A stretch of DNA of 64,000 nt, taken from Treponema sp. (lineage in GTDB: Bacteria; Spirochaetota; Spirochaetia; Treponematales; Breznakiellaceae). Shown here in pieces: positions 19,818 through 30,449 of the stretch. A model generated the notes under the pieces. It ran no database searches and was not told the origin of the DNA. It saw nothing but the letters and a program-made list of their open reading frames with translations. Each line of letters starts with the position of its first letter. The stretch's first letter is position 1. The DNA is taken from positions 1 to 64,000 of the forward strand of contig JAISCC010000148.1 of assembly GCA_031265845.1 (NCBI GenBank), written 5' to 3'. The translations under genes and the position numbers were made by a program.

Positions 19818-21184
19818 TGTTTGATCATATTCTCGGACAACCCGCAACCGCCCAACTCGCCGCTGATTTTGAACAGGGAAGATTGCCGCCGAGCATCCTG
19901 CTTGCGGGCCCGGCGGCGTCCGGCAAAGGCACGACCGCGTTGGAACTGGCGCGCGTGTTTTCGTGCGCCGGACGAATATCCGCCGGACATTCGTCCGCAG
20001 GCGCTGACTGCGATTGTCCCTCCTGCGCCAGGCACCGCCTGCTCTCTCACCCGGACTTGCTGTGCCTTGGCTCGCGGGATTTTTCTGCGGAGATCGCCGG
20101 AGCCGCCGACGCTTTCGCGCGCGCGGTGGATGCCGGGCGTGAAATGGAGGCGCGGGAAAGAACGTTTATACTGTCCATAAAAAAGCTGCTTGCGCGTTTT
20201 GCGGTTGTTTTATGGGAAGATGATCCGAAATTCGGCAAATTGACCAATTTGATCCTCGCCCTTGAGGAAGATGTGGAGGAAATCAGCGCTCTCAAAAAAA
20301 GCGGCGCGGAAGCCGCGCGGAAACGGTGCGCGGCGATCCTTAAAGACGCGGTGAAACTCGAAGCCGAGGGCATTGCGGATGCGATACCCATCAACCAGAT
20401 ACGCAGGGCTGCGGCGTGGGCGCATCTTGCGCCCAGCGGCACGCGCAAAACCATGATCATTGAAAACGCGGACCGTATGCAGGAAGGGGCGCGGAATTCT
20501 CTGCTGAAAATACTGGAAGAGCCGCCGGCGGCGGTTTCAATCATACTCGCCACCTGCCATGAGCAAGCCTTGCTGCCGACCATTCTCTCCCGCGTACGCC
20601 CGTATCGCTTTGTACAGCGTCCGCTGGAAACCGAAGCCGAGGTGATGCGGCGCGTGTTCGGAGCGCGGGAACCGGACTATGAAAAAGATGCAAAAGGCGC
20701 AAAAGACGGCGGACTCTCCATTACGGCGCATCTCAAAACATTTCTGCCCGTCACGGATGAAACATTGCGCCCTCTGGCGGCGTATCTTGCGGCTTCGGTC
20801 GCTATGACAACGGCGTTGAGTCTGCGCCGTCCGGCCTCGGCGCTACCCTGGGAACTGGTGGCGCTCGGCAAGTACGCCGCGCCTATTGCGGAAGCTGCGG
20901 GGTTAGGCAGGCCCGTCAAAAACATGCAGGTCTTGATTGAAAAGCTGCTTGCGTCTACCGGCAATTTTGAAATGCGGGGGCTTTTCTCCCGTTTTTTGCA
21001 GATACTGCTCGCGCTTGTCGGCGAAAGCTGCGCGACAAGATTTTCGCCCGCATATCTTGATATATGGCGCGACTGCGCGGCGGAAGCTGGCGCGTCTCTC
21101 TATTACAACCAAAAGCCCGCCGCGACGCTCAATCGTCTGACAATCGAAGCGCGGCGAGCTATGACCGCGCTCTGGCGCGTGTGA
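19817..21184 (+). CDS. DNA polymerase III delta'/gamma-tau-like clamp-loader subunit
   Basis: ILGQPATAQLAADFEQGRLPPSILLAGPAASGKGTTALELARVFSC...MIIENADRMQEGARNSLLKILEEPPAAVSIILATCHEQALLPTILSRVRPYRF. Overlaps the icd stop. Confidence 0.85.
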   Translation: MFDHILGQPATAQLAADFEQGRLPPSILLAGPAASGKGTTALELARVFSCAGRISAGHSSAGADCDCPSCARHRLLSHPDLLCLGSRDFSAEIAGAADAFARAVDAGREMEARERTFILSIKKLLARFAVVLWEDDPKFGKLTNLILALEEDVEEISALKKSGAEAARKRCAAILKDAVKLEAEGIADAIPINQIRRAAAWAHLAPSGTRKTMIIENADRMQEGARNSLLKILEEPPAAVSIILATCHEQALLPTILSRVRPYRFVQRPLETEAEVMRRVFGAREPDYEKDAKGAKDGGLSITAHLKTFLPVTDETLRPLAAYLAASVAMTTALSLRRPASALPWELVALGKYAAPIAEAAGLGRPVKNMQVLIEKLLASTGNFEMRGLFSRFLQILLALVGESCATRFSPAYLDIWRDCAAEAGASLYYNQKPAATLNRLTIEARRAMTALWRV

Positions 21185-21603
21185 ATGAGCTTCCACGCGG
21201 CAAGATCAGACTTTGCGATGAATATCCCCACTCTGAATGGCGAGGCGTTTTGCCCGCGTCATGCCCGCATCCCGGTATATGCGAGGTTCTGATCCGCACT
21301 GCGTATGCGGGCATGAAAACCGTGCGAAACCGTTTTTTATCTTTGCTATGATAATATAAATGTCATTAAACGATACAAAAACAGTGTCAACCACGCTCCC
21401 AAGACATTTCCTCGACCAGACGCGAACGCCGCTTCCCTGCCAGAACCGCGCCGATCTATATAAAATTTTTATGAAACGCAGTAGATGCCCCTCCTTTTCA
21501 CATACCCCTCCTTATCCGTCCACCCTCAAGAACATCGTCTTTCCTTCTTACCAAGGCATACGCTTTGTTTTTGAACGCTTCGCCGCCGCCTGACACTCCA
21601 AAT

Positions 21604-22332
21604 TTAACGGGCCAGCCTTCTTTTTTCCAAAATAAAGATAACAGCGATAATTATCATTGCAAACAATAACGCGCTAATTACGAAAGACCTAAAAAAATAA
21701 CCATACAGAATTTCCCCGGTGATTATTGCTGAAATAGAACTTATTGCGAGTTTTATAACAAATTTATCTAACTTGTCATTAAGTTTTCCAAACTTGACAA
21801 GAAACGCCGACACTGCTATAAAACCAGTTGACGCCCCGAGCCATTTTAACGCTTCTACGACTCCTTCAATCAGCCAACCCCATTGGTTGGCAAGCGCCAA
21901 TGAGTAGAAAAACATCTGAATAAAGACGGGAGAAATCAAAAGCAGCCATCCAAGAATGGAATACATTCCTTTTTTAGTGTTATTTGAAATGATATATGCC
22001 AAGACAAAAGCGATTGCCATAACCAAAACACCCAATGGACACCAGAAAAACCACTTGAGAGGAAGACTCGACGGCTGTACAAAAACCGTAGCGGCGCATC
22101 CATATAAAACAACAATGGACGCCGCACCTTTTGGGTGTCTGACAATGGCAATCATCAAATTAAGCGACAGATATATGAACATTGCGCTCGAAATGGACAA
22201 CCCTATATCTATTCCTCTGTGTACATGATAATCGGTCTCTTGCTGTAAATAAACCATGACAACGCTATACAACTCGCAAAATGTCAAAGCTATATTAAAT
22301 TGAACGCCGAGTCTTAATAAAAATGCGCGCAT
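21604..22332 (-). CDS. multi-pass membrane protein, hypothetical
   Basis: 242 aa ORF with several hydrophobic helices. Confidence 0.55.
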   Translation of the reverse strand: MRAFLLRLGVQFNIALTFCELYSVVMVYLQQETDYHVHRGIDIGLSISSAMFIYLSLNLMIAIVRHPKGAASIVVLYGCAATVFVQPSSLPLKWFFWCPLGVLVMAIAFVLAYIISNNTKKGMYSILGWLLLISPVFIQMFFYSLALANQWGWLIEGVVEALKWLGASTGFIAVSAFLVKFGKLNDKLDKFVIKLAISSISAIITGEILYGYFFRSFVISALLFAMIIIAVIFILEKRRLAR

Positions 22333-22533
22333 CTAATGCGCCCATAATCCATACATAGTTAATAAAAACCCGTGCGAATATGCGGACTCCATTATTTTAC
22401 CCCCATAAAATCGCCAACTCCGCCGTTCCTATCGGCGTGTTGTCTATAACTCTGTTTTCATCAAGACGATCCATTCTCTCCTCCGATCCGTCAGGAAATT
22501 TCACCTCAATGTTTTAATCCAAAACAAGCGGGG

Positions 22534-22863
22534 TCACTCCCGGATATTCATATCGCCATTCCGCTCGATTCCAACACTCATAGCGCGGTCTTTACGCCAC
22601 GGATGAAACAACGCCTCGTCTGGAGTGTTATATATGCCATGTATAATTATAAATGGCATTGGCGTAAGATGTGAACTCCACCGATATGCCATTATTTTCT
22701 TCGCTTCTGTGCTGTCCTTGTAAAAGAAGCGCTTATAAAAATAAGAATAATTCAGAATGTCTTCTTTTGCAAGCGTCGCCTCATTAAACTCCGCTGTCAA
22801 TTTCGCCAATTCAAACGCGCCTTTCGGAGCGTTGGAAACGACAAAATGTTCGATTTTCATCAT
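22534..22863 (-). CDS. hypothetical protein
   Basis: 109 aa ORF with plausible codon usage; could be a remnant. Confidence 0.35.
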   Translation of the reverse strand: MMKIEHFVVSNAPKGAFELAKLTAEFNEATLAKEDILNYSYFYKRFFYKDSTEAKKIMAYRWSSHLTPMPFIIIHGIYNTPDEALFHPWRKDRAMSVGIERNGDMNIRE

Positions 22864-23444
22864 GCCGCCTTGAATGTCCTCTTTCGCGCCCTTTATTTAT
22901 TTTATATGCGGCGCGCCGCCATCTCTTCCGCAGGCGACGCATAGCGTGAGTACAATTAGATATAATGTTTTTTGTAAAGCGGACATTAGAACTCTCTTCC
23001 TTTAATTTCATAGCTGCACGTCATCTTCGTGAAGACGGCTTGCGGATAATCTTTAAGGAGGTTGCGGGTGCGGTTTCGGGCGATGCGCTTCGGTTTACAG
23101 CGGCTTCGCCCGTCGGCAAGGCGGCGCGGTCAAAGAGATTCTGCTTGACCGAAGCGTCAAATCTAATAGATAAAAAATATGTGATAAACATTCTCTATTA
23201 CTCCTTGCCGGGCGCCTTGTAGTCAAAAAGCGCGGCTCACATAGCCTTCCTCCGCAGTCAACGTTCCAGCCCGCGCGGAATATTCTCTGCCGCTAGGTTT
23301 TTTCCCCTATTTTCCGCGCATTGTTTCTATGGCAATATACAACTTGTTATTTATAAAAAATGTAAAGCATGCGTTTTTCAAACGCCAATCGGGTTTTGAA
23401 AAAACGCGCGCGACAAGACCTATTAACCTATCATACAGAGGAGG

Positions 23445-26339
23445 ATGGATGTCTTGATGTGGAAAAGGCATAAAGAGACGCTGATTACCATAGGCATTAT
23501 TGCCGCGTTGCTGGCGGTTTTTCTTGCGACCCGAAGCAGAATTGTGGATTATAGCGCCAAATATACGGGCTTTGATTTGACAACGAGCGAATCAGGCAGG
23601 CAAAACACCTACGCAAAATATCTGGATCGCTACGCGCGCTATGCGGGCGCGACGTTGGGCGCGAGAGACATTCCGGTTGATATTTTTTCTTATACTGCGG
23701 CGGAAGGCGTGTCGGAGCTTGTCAATTTCGAGGGAGAGGCGCGAGCGCTGAGAACAGAGGAAAATGGATTCGTTGAATACAGCGTTTTCGTCGGGAAGTC
23801 AGGATTGTACAACATCTATCTTGAATATTTTCCTGTTGAGGCGCGTGGCATTCCCATTGAGCGAAGCCTCTTGATTAACGGCGAAACGCCCTTTTTGGGC
23901 GCGGAGCAACTCGCGTTCCAGAGGGTGTGGGGCGATGCGCTCACAGGTGTAAAAACCGACAACCAGGGCAATGAAATCAGGCCCTCGCAGATTGAAAAAC
24001 CGCGCTGGGAAAAGGCGTATCTTAAAGATTACATGGGTTATTTTACCATCCCCTACCAGTTTTACTTTAACGCGGGCGACAACGCCATCCGGTTTGAAGG
24101 CATAAACGAGCCTCTGGTGATCCGCAAGATACGCGTGACGGGCGTTGCGGTTACGCCGGCGTATGCGGACTACATAAAAGAAATCAATGCCGGTAGATTT
24201 CAGAGCGCCAATCAAACGTTTGTGGAAAAGATACAGGGCGAAACCGCGTTGTACCGCTCCGATCCCTCCCTTTACGCGGTGTACGACCGGTCTTCCGGCG
24301 CGACCGAACCGGCGAGCGTCGCAAAAATCAAGCTGAACATGATTGGCGGCCAGAGTTGGCGCGTTTCCGGCCAGTGGATCGAATGGGAAATTGAGGCGCC
24401 GGAAGACGGCGTGTACCGCATTTCCGTCAAGGCGCGGCAGAACTACAACCGGGGCTTCGTATCAAACCGCACCCTGCTGATTGACGGTGAAATCCCCTGT
24501 GAGGAAGTCGCGGCTATCCCATTCAAGTATGACAACAAGTGGAGGCTGATTACATTCAAGGACAAAGACGGAAACGATCTGTATTTCCCCCTCGCCAAAG
24601 GCAAGCATACAATCAGGTTTGACATAACGCTTGGGGAATTGGGCGGCATGTTGAATGTTATGGAAGAAAGCGTGTTCCGCCTCAACGAAATGTACCGTAA
24701 AATTCTGGTCTTGACCGGTCCGGAGCCTGATCCCTACCGTGATTACCGCGTGGATTACGTGTATCCAGATGTCATTGCGGCAATGGCGAAGGAAAGTAAA
24801 ATTCTGTACAAACTGGTTGACGATCTGACTGTCTATTCGGGCGAGCGCGGCTCTCAGGCCGCTTCGGCGCTTACTTTGGCGCGGCAACTTGAACTGTTTG
24901 TGAAAAAACCGCATAAAATCCCGCAGATGCTCATAAACTTCAAAGGCAATATAAGCGGGCTGGGCGACAGCTTAAACGGCCTCGCCCAATCGCAGCTTGA
25001 CATAGATTATCTGGTGGTAAGCGCGAAGGATGCGAAACTGCCGGTTGTCCATGAAAATTTCTTTGTAGCCGCAATGCACGAACTGCGGTCGTTTTTCGTG
25101 TCGTTTTTTGTCGACTACAATAATCTCGGCGATGTACACAGAGGCGAAGATGTTGTCGATGTGTGGATGTTAAGCGGACGCGACCAAAGTACGATTCTGA
25201 AAGCGATGATTGACGACACGTTCACGCCCCTGACAGGCATTAAGATAAATGTCAAGCTCGTCGCCCCTGACGCGGTTATGCCCGCCGTTGTCGCGGGAAC
25301 TGGTCCTGACGCGGCGCTCTCAATACCGCAAGCCGATCCGGTGAACTACGCGATCCGCAGCGCGGCTATGGATCTGTCGCGGTTCGAGGGCTTTGACCAA
25401 ATGAAAGCCGAGTTCTATGACAGCGTATTTGTGCCGCTTCGCTACAGCGGCGGCACGTATGGTTTGCCGGAGGCGCAGTACTTCAATGTCATGTTCTACC
25501 GCACGGACATTATGGCAGAGCTTGGCGTTGATCCCCCTGAGACATGGGAAGACTTGATAAACATACTGCCGGTCATTCAGAAAAGCAACATGAATGTGGG
25601 CATTCCATCTGTGGCGACGACAAGCGATTTCTCGAACTTCCTCGCCCAGCTTTACCAGCGGCATGGAACGCTTTACAACGAGGAGGGCTCAAGAACCTTG
25701 CTTGACAGTGAAATATCAGTTGACGCCTTTGACGCATACACGAAGTTCTTCACCCATTACAAAGCGCCCACGGTCTATGACTTTGTGAACCGCTTCCGCA
25801 CCGGGGAAATGCCCCTTGGATTTGCGGATTACACGACGTTCAACACGCTGGAAGTGTTCGCGCCGGAAATCCGCGGATTGTGGGATTTCGGGCTTATGCC
25901 CGGCAGGAGGCAGCCCAACGGCGAGATTGACCGTTCCGCGCCTACCGGTTCGGTCGCCTCAATGATCTTCTCCAACGCGAAGAATCCGGAAAGCGCGTGG
26001 GAGTTCTTGAAGTGGTGGGTGAGCGCGGATACGCAGGTGCGGTTCGGACGCGAGCTTGAGAGCGTCATGGGCGCGGCGGCGCGTTATCCGACCGGAAACA
26101 TCAAAGCCTTCCAGCGGCTTTCATGGGGTTCCCGCGAAATGGCGGTTTTAAGCGAACAGCGTTCGTGGACGGTCGGCACCCCGGAAGTGCCGGGCGGTTA
26201 TTACGTCAACCGGCATATAGTAAACGCGGTGCGCCGCGTACTGAACGAAGGCGAGGACACCCGTGAAACCCTGCTTGATTACAGCCGCACCATAAATGAC
26301 GAGTTGATAAAAAAACGAAAGGAATTCGGGCTTGAGTAG
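23445..26339 (+). CDS. large extracellular solute-binding protein (carbohydrate ABC importer, fused N-terminal carbohydrate-binding-like region)
   Basis: N-terminal TM; C-terminal SBP_bac_1-like region (DVWMLSGRDQSTILKAMIDDTFTPLTGIKINVKLV...YGLPEAQYFNVMFYRTDIMAELGVDPPETWEDLINILPVIQ). First gene of the ABC block. Confidence 0.85.
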   Translation: MDVLMWKRHKETLITIGIIAALLAVFLATRSRIVDYSAKYTGFDLTTSESGRQNTYAKYLDRYARYAGATLGARDIPVDIFSYTAAEGVSELVNFEGEARALRTEENGFVEYSVFVGKSGLYNIYLEYFPVEARGIPIERSLLINGETPFLGAEQLAFQRVWGDALTGVKTDNQGNEIRPSQIEKPRWEKAYLKDYMGYFTIPYQFYFNAGDNAIRFEGINEPLVIRKIRVTGVAVTPAYADYIKEINAGRFQSANQTFVEKIQGETALYRSDPSLYAVYDRSSGATEPASVAKIKLNMIGGQSWRVSGQWIEWEIEAPEDGVYRISVKARQNYNRGFVSNRTLLIDGEIPCEEVAAIPFKYDNKWRLITFKDKDGNDLYFPLAKGKHTIRFDITLGELGGMLNVMEESVFRLNEMYRKILVLTGPEPDPYRDYRVDYVYPDVIAAMAKESKILYKLVDDLTVYSGERGSQAASALTLARQLELFVKKPHKIPQMLINFKGNISGLGDSLNGLAQSQLDIDYLVVSAKDAKLPVVHENFFVAAMHELRSFFVSFFVDYNNLGDVHRGEDVVDVWMLSGRDQSTILKAMIDDTFTPLTGIKINVKLVAPDAVMPAVVAGTGPDAALSIPQADPVNYAIRSAAMDLSRFEGFDQMKAEFYDSVFVPLRYSGGTYGLPEAQYFNVMFYRTDIMAELGVDPPETWEDLINILPVIQKSNMNVGIPSVATTSDFSNFLAQLYQRHGTLYNEEGSRTLLDSEISVDAFDAYTKFFTHYKAPTVYDFVNRFRTGEMPLGFADYTTFNTLEVFAPEIRGLWDFGLMPGRRQPNGEIDRSAPTGSVASMIFSNAKNPESAWEFLKWWVSADTQVRFGRELESVMGAAARYPTGNIKAFQRLSWGSREMAVLSEQRSWTVGTPEVPGGYYVNRHIVNAVRRVLNEGEDTRETLLDYSRTINDELIKKRKEFGLE

Positions 26340-26361
26340 AGCCGTCAAGGAGAGATGATAA

Positions 26362-27294
26362 ATGAGTTTTAAATCTTATGTGGCAAAGAGAAAAAACCGG
26401 TTCAGCGAGCTTCTGCAACAAATCGGGAGGGCCAAGACATGTTATCTTTTTTTATTGCCGTATGCGGTTGTATTCGCGCTTTTTGTTGTGGCGCCGCTGA
26501 TTGTTTCGATTTTTTACAGTTTCACGTATTACAACATCCTTGAAACGCCCAAGTTTATTGGACTGCGCAACTACATCAACCTGCTTTTGGGCGACGATGT
26601 ATTTCTAACTGCGGTGAAAAACACGTTTATACTCGCCGCAATCACAGGTCCAATCGGCTATCTCGCGTCCTTCCTGTTCGCGTGGTTCATCTACGAATTG
26701 CCGCGCTACATTCGCGCGTTTGTAACGCTGATCTTCTATGCGCCCTCCATTTCAGGATCCGTGTACATAATTTGGGCGATTATTTTTTCCGGCGACGCCT
26801 ACGGCTACATAAACGGGTTGCTGATGCAGATCGGCATAATCGATCAACCGGTGTTGTGGCTGACGGATCCAAACTATATGATGCCGGTTATGATCGTCGT
26901 CGTCCTGTGGATGAGTTTGGGTACGGGCTTTCTGGCGTTTATCGCGGGGCTTTCCACCATTGACGAAAGTCAGTACGAGGCGGGCATCATGGATGGCATA
27001 ACGAATCGCTGGCAGGAACTGTGGTACATCACCCTGCCGAACATGAAAGGCATGTTGCTGTTCGGCGCGGTCATGGCAATCACCCAGTCCTTCGGCATCG
27101 CGGATGTAACGACCGCGTTGTGCGGTTTCCCTAGCACCGACTACGCGGTGCATACGGTGGTAAACCATCTTGTGGACTACGGTTCAATCCGGTTTGAAAT
27201 GGGGTACGCTTCCGCCATCGCAACGTTGCTGTTTCTCGCCATGATTTTGTGCAATAAAGCGGTTCAGAAGATGTTGAGCCGGGTCGGAACTTGA
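26362..27294 (+). CDS. carbohydrate ABC transporter permease (MalF/UgpA type)
   Basis: LFLLPYAVVFALFVVAPLIVSIFYSFTYY; EAGIMDGITNRWQELWYITLPNMKGMLLF EAA loop. Confidence 0.92.
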   Translation: MSFKSYVAKRKNRFSELLQQIGRAKTCYLFLLPYAVVFALFVVAPLIVSIFYSFTYYNILETPKFIGLRNYINLLLGDDVFLTAVKNTFILAAITGPIGYLASFLFAWFIYELPRYIRAFVTLIFYAPSISGSVYIIWAIIFSGDAYGYINGLLMQIGIIDQPVLWLTDPNYMMPVMIVVVLWMSLGTGFLAFIAGLSTIDESQYEAGIMDGITNRWQELWYITLPNMKGMLLFGAVMAITQSFGIADVTTALCGFPSTDYAVHTVVNHLVDYGSIRFEMGYASAIATLLFLAMILCNKAVQKMLSRVGT

Positions 27295-27304
27295 GGGAGA
27301 GGAA

Positions 27305-28192
27305 ATGGTGAAAAAGGCTCCTAAGAAAAAATTAATGAAAAAGCTGCATAACAGAAGACCAAACCGGTCTCTGGGAGGCGATATCTTTATCGGCGTCATC
27401 CTTACGATTTTCGGGTTGTTTTTCGCGTATCCACTTCTGTACGCGATCAACAACGCTTTCAAACCGCTGAACGAGATATTCCTGTTTCCACCCAAGTTGT
27501 TTGTTCAACAGCCCACCATGAACAACTTCCAGGATCTGTTCATCATAATGAGCAAATCCTGGGTGACATTCTCGCGGTACATATTCAACACCGTGTTCAT
27601 CACCTTCGGCGGGACGCTCGGACTTGTCATCCTCGCTTCAATGGGCGCGTTTGTTGTCTCAAAGTACGTGTTTCCGGGCGGCAAGCTATTCTTCTCTCTC
27701 GTCATTACCACGCTTATGTTTTCCGGTTATGTAACGGCGATTCCAAATTATTTGATTATGACGAGGCTCGGTTGGGTGGACACGTACCTCGCGGTCATTA
27801 TTCCCGCGTTTGCCATGCCTATGGGCTTCTTCCTGTTAAAGCAGTTTATTGACACCATACCGAACACGCTCATTGAGGCGGCGAAAGTCGACGGCGCGGG
27901 CGAGGCGCGGATATTCGCGCAAATCATCATGCCGATGATTAAACCGGCATGGCTGACGGTTATGATCTTTTCCGTTCAGAACCTTTGGAACGCCCGCGCC
28001 TCCAATTTCATCTATTCTGAGCAGTTGAAGACCCTGCCCTACGCGCTGGGGCAGATTATCACCGCAGGCGTGGCGAGAGCCGGCGTCGGCGCTGCGGTCA
28101 CCTTGTTTGTTATGATCGTTCCTCTGGTTCTGTTCATTTTGTGCCAGAGCAATGTTCTTCAAACGATGGCGAATTCCGGCATCAAGGAGTAA
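27305..28192 (+). CDS. carbohydrate ABC transporter permease (MalG/UgpE type)
   Basis: EAAKVDGAGEARIFAQIIMPMIKPAWLTVMIF EAA loop. Confidence 0.92.
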   Translation: MVKKAPKKKLMKKLHNRRPNRSLGGDIFIGVILTIFGLFFAYPLLYAINNAFKPLNEIFLFPPKLFVQQPTMNNFQDLFIIMSKSWVTFSRYIFNTVFITFGGTLGLVILASMGAFVVSKYVFPGGKLFFSLVITTLMFSGYVTAIPNYLIMTRLGWVDTYLAVIIPAFAMPMGFFLLKQFIDTIPNTLIEAAKVDGAGEARIFAQIIMPMIKPAWLTVMIFSVQNLWNARASNFIYSEQLKTLPYALGQIITAGVARAGVGAAVTLFVMIVPLVLFILCQSNVLQTMANSGIKE

Positions 28193-28206
28193 GGAGGGAC
28201 ACCGAT

Positions 28207-29775
28207 ATGAAGTTTCCATTATTTTCAAAATTGTTGGATGCGTCAAAAATGCATGAGGCGTTGGCGGCGGAGCCGTTAGCGGAGCTATTGGGTCAGCCAG
28301 AGCCGTTCTCTTTATGCGACGCCACAAGAATCGTGATTGCGCTCGGTTTTATCCTGCTTTTTGCGCCGCTTGCATCTCCCCTCTTCGCGGACGTGGCGAC
28401 GAACTATTCGTACAACTACGACTACTGGAACGAACAGGTCGTTTCGCCCGATCCGTACCATGTGAGCGCCTATTTTGTGGGAGATGATTTTGGCGTCGGG
28501 AATTTCCGCGATCCCCAGGGCTTGTTTATTAAAGACAACCGCATCTACATCTGCGATTCCGGCAACAACCGGATCGTGCAGCTTGAGGTGAAACCGGACG
28601 GCTCCTATGATCTTGCACGGATCATCAATTCGTTCTGGATTGGCGAAGAGGAGAGCGCGTTCAATTACCCGTCCGATCTGTTTGAAACTACGGAAGGCGA
28701 GCTTTTTATCTGCGATACGAACAACCACAGGGTCGTCCGGCTTGACAAGGACGCGAACTACATCGCTTCAATAATAAAACCGGTTGATGAAAGTTTTGAC
28801 GCGAATGTGGAATTCCTTCCGACGAAATTAATCGTTGATCATGCGGGGCGCATATTCCTGCAAGCGAGGAACGTCAACAAGGGGCTTATGGAATTTGACA
28901 AAAACGGCGTTTTTGTGGGGTTCATGGGGGCGAATAAGGTGTGGGTCAACCCTGTCGACTATATATGGAAGTTGATTTCCACTCAGGCGCAACGAGCGCG
29001 GATGGATCTGTTCATCCCCACGGAATATAACAACCTCTGCCTTGACAACGACGGCTTCATCTACGTGACAAACAGCAGCAGTTGGTACATAGCCTCAATA
29101 CGCAGGCTTAACGCAATGGGGCAGGACATTCTGATACGGAACGGGTACGAAGACCCGGTGGGCGATCTTTCGTTCGGCAACGCGGGCGGTGTCAGCGGGT
29201 CGTCCAAGTTTATTGATGTGGCGGCGCTGGACAACGACAGTTACGCCTGCATTGACCGTACTCGTGGACGCATTTTCATGTACGACTTTCAGGGAAACCT
29301 GCTGTATGCATTCGGCGGACTCGGCAATTATAAAGGTTACTTTTTGCTTCCGGTCGCCATTGACAAAATGGGCTATTCGATCTTCGCGCTTGATTCACGC
29401 GCCGCGACGCTCACCCGATTCGACTTGACTACGTACGGCTTGCTCATCAATGAGGCGTTGGATGAATATAAGGCGGGGCGGTATGAAGTGTCTGCGGAGA
29501 AATGGGAACAGGTGCTGAAAATGAACGGCAATTACGACCTCGCGTACATCGGCATTGGCCGCGCCGCGCTTCGGCAGGGCGACTATGTGAAGGCGATGGA
29601 ATACTACAAGTTGAAGCGGGACGATAAGGGCTATGGCAAAGCGTTTCAGTTTTACCGCAAACAATGGATGGAAGAAAATTTGTGGAAAATACTCCTTGTC
29701 CTTGCCATTGCCATTATTGTTCCCAAATTGGTTAAAAGCATACTGAAATTCCGCAAGGAGGTCATGGAAGAATGA
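28207..29775 (+). CDS. NHL-repeat protein with C-terminal TPR and TM segment
   Basis: Repeated NHL-like blades (FRDPQGLFIKDNRIYICDSGNNRIVQLEV; NYPSDLFETTEGELFICDTNNHRVVRLDK), TPR near the C-terminus. Confidence 0.8.
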   Translation: MKFPLFSKLLDASKMHEALAAEPLAELLGQPEPFSLCDATRIVIALGFILLFAPLASPLFADVATNYSYNYDYWNEQVVSPDPYHVSAYFVGDDFGVGNFRDPQGLFIKDNRIYICDSGNNRIVQLEVKPDGSYDLARIINSFWIGEEESAFNYPSDLFETTEGELFICDTNNHRVVRLDKDANYIASIIKPVDESFDANVEFLPTKLIVDHAGRIFLQARNVNKGLMEFDKNGVFVGFMGANKVWVNPVDYIWKLISTQAQRARMDLFIPTEYNNLCLDNDGFIYVTNSSSWYIASIRRLNAMGQDILIRNGYEDPVGDLSFGNAGGVSGSSKFIDVAALDNDSYACIDRTRGRIFMYDFQGNLLYAFGGLGNYKGYFLLPVAIDKMGYSIFALDSRAATLTRFDLTTYGLLINEALDEYKAGRYEVSAEKWEQVLKMNGNYDLAYIGIGRAALRQGDYVKAMEYYKLKRDDKGYGKAFQFYRKQWMEENLWKILLVLAIAIIVPKLVKSILKFRKEVMEE

Positions 29776-30440
29776 ATGGAGCGATTCAACTCATAATGGA
29801 CAAGCCAAAATGGGCGCGTTTGGGGACAACACTCAAATACGCGCTATATGTTATAACGCATCCATTTGACGGGTTTTGGGATTTGACGCATGAAAAACGG
29901 GGTTCTCTTGCGGCTGCAAATGTTATCACTGTGGTGATGGTGTTGGTTGAAGTGTTGCGTCTCACCTTAACCAATTTTCAGTTTGTTTCTATAAATATGG
30001 AATATTTTAACGTCATCACTGTGGCGCTCCGTATCCTTCTGCCGCTTTTCTTGTGGACGGTCGCGAATTGGAGCCTTACGACTTTGATGGACGGCAAAGG
30101 TCACCTGCTTGAAATCTATATGGCGACGGCGTACGCATTCACCCCGTACATTATTATCAATGCGGCTATGATAGCGCTAAGCCAGTTTATTACAGCACAG
30201 GAAGGCTCCGTCTATTACGTCTTAACCAGCTTTGCGCTTGTGTGGTCGGTTCTGCTGGTGTTGGCGGCGATGATGATGGTTCATAGCTACAGCGCCGCGA
30301 AAGCGATTCTTTCCAGTCTGCTTTCTATAATAGCGATGGGCGTTATGGTGTTTATCTTTCTTATGTTTTTTAGTCTTATTAGCGATGCGATAGCCTATTT
30401 CATATCGCTGTACAAAGAAATTGCTTTCAGGCTGACGTAG
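29772..30440 (+). CDS. Yip1-like multi-pass membrane protein
   Basis: Hydrophobic ORF (ATTLKYALYVITHPFDGFWDLTHEKRGSLAAANVI...) in a conserved position between the NHL and DUF5696-like genes. Confidence 0.75.
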   Translation: MNGAIQLIMDKPKWARLGTTLKYALYVITHPFDGFWDLTHEKRGSLAAANVITVVMVLVEVLRLTLTNFQFVSINMEYFNVITVALRILLPLFLWTVANWSLTTLMDGKGHLLEIYMATAYAFTPYIIINAAMIALSQFITAQEGSVYYVLTSFALVWSVLLVLAAMMMVHSYSAAKAILSSLLSIIAMGVMVFIFLMFFSLISDAIAYFISLYKEIAFRLT

Positions 30441-30449
30441 GAGAGGGAC

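Noticed and set aside
18960-19847. 295-aa minus-strand ORF antisense to icd
   Set aside because: icd on the plus strand is unambiguous.
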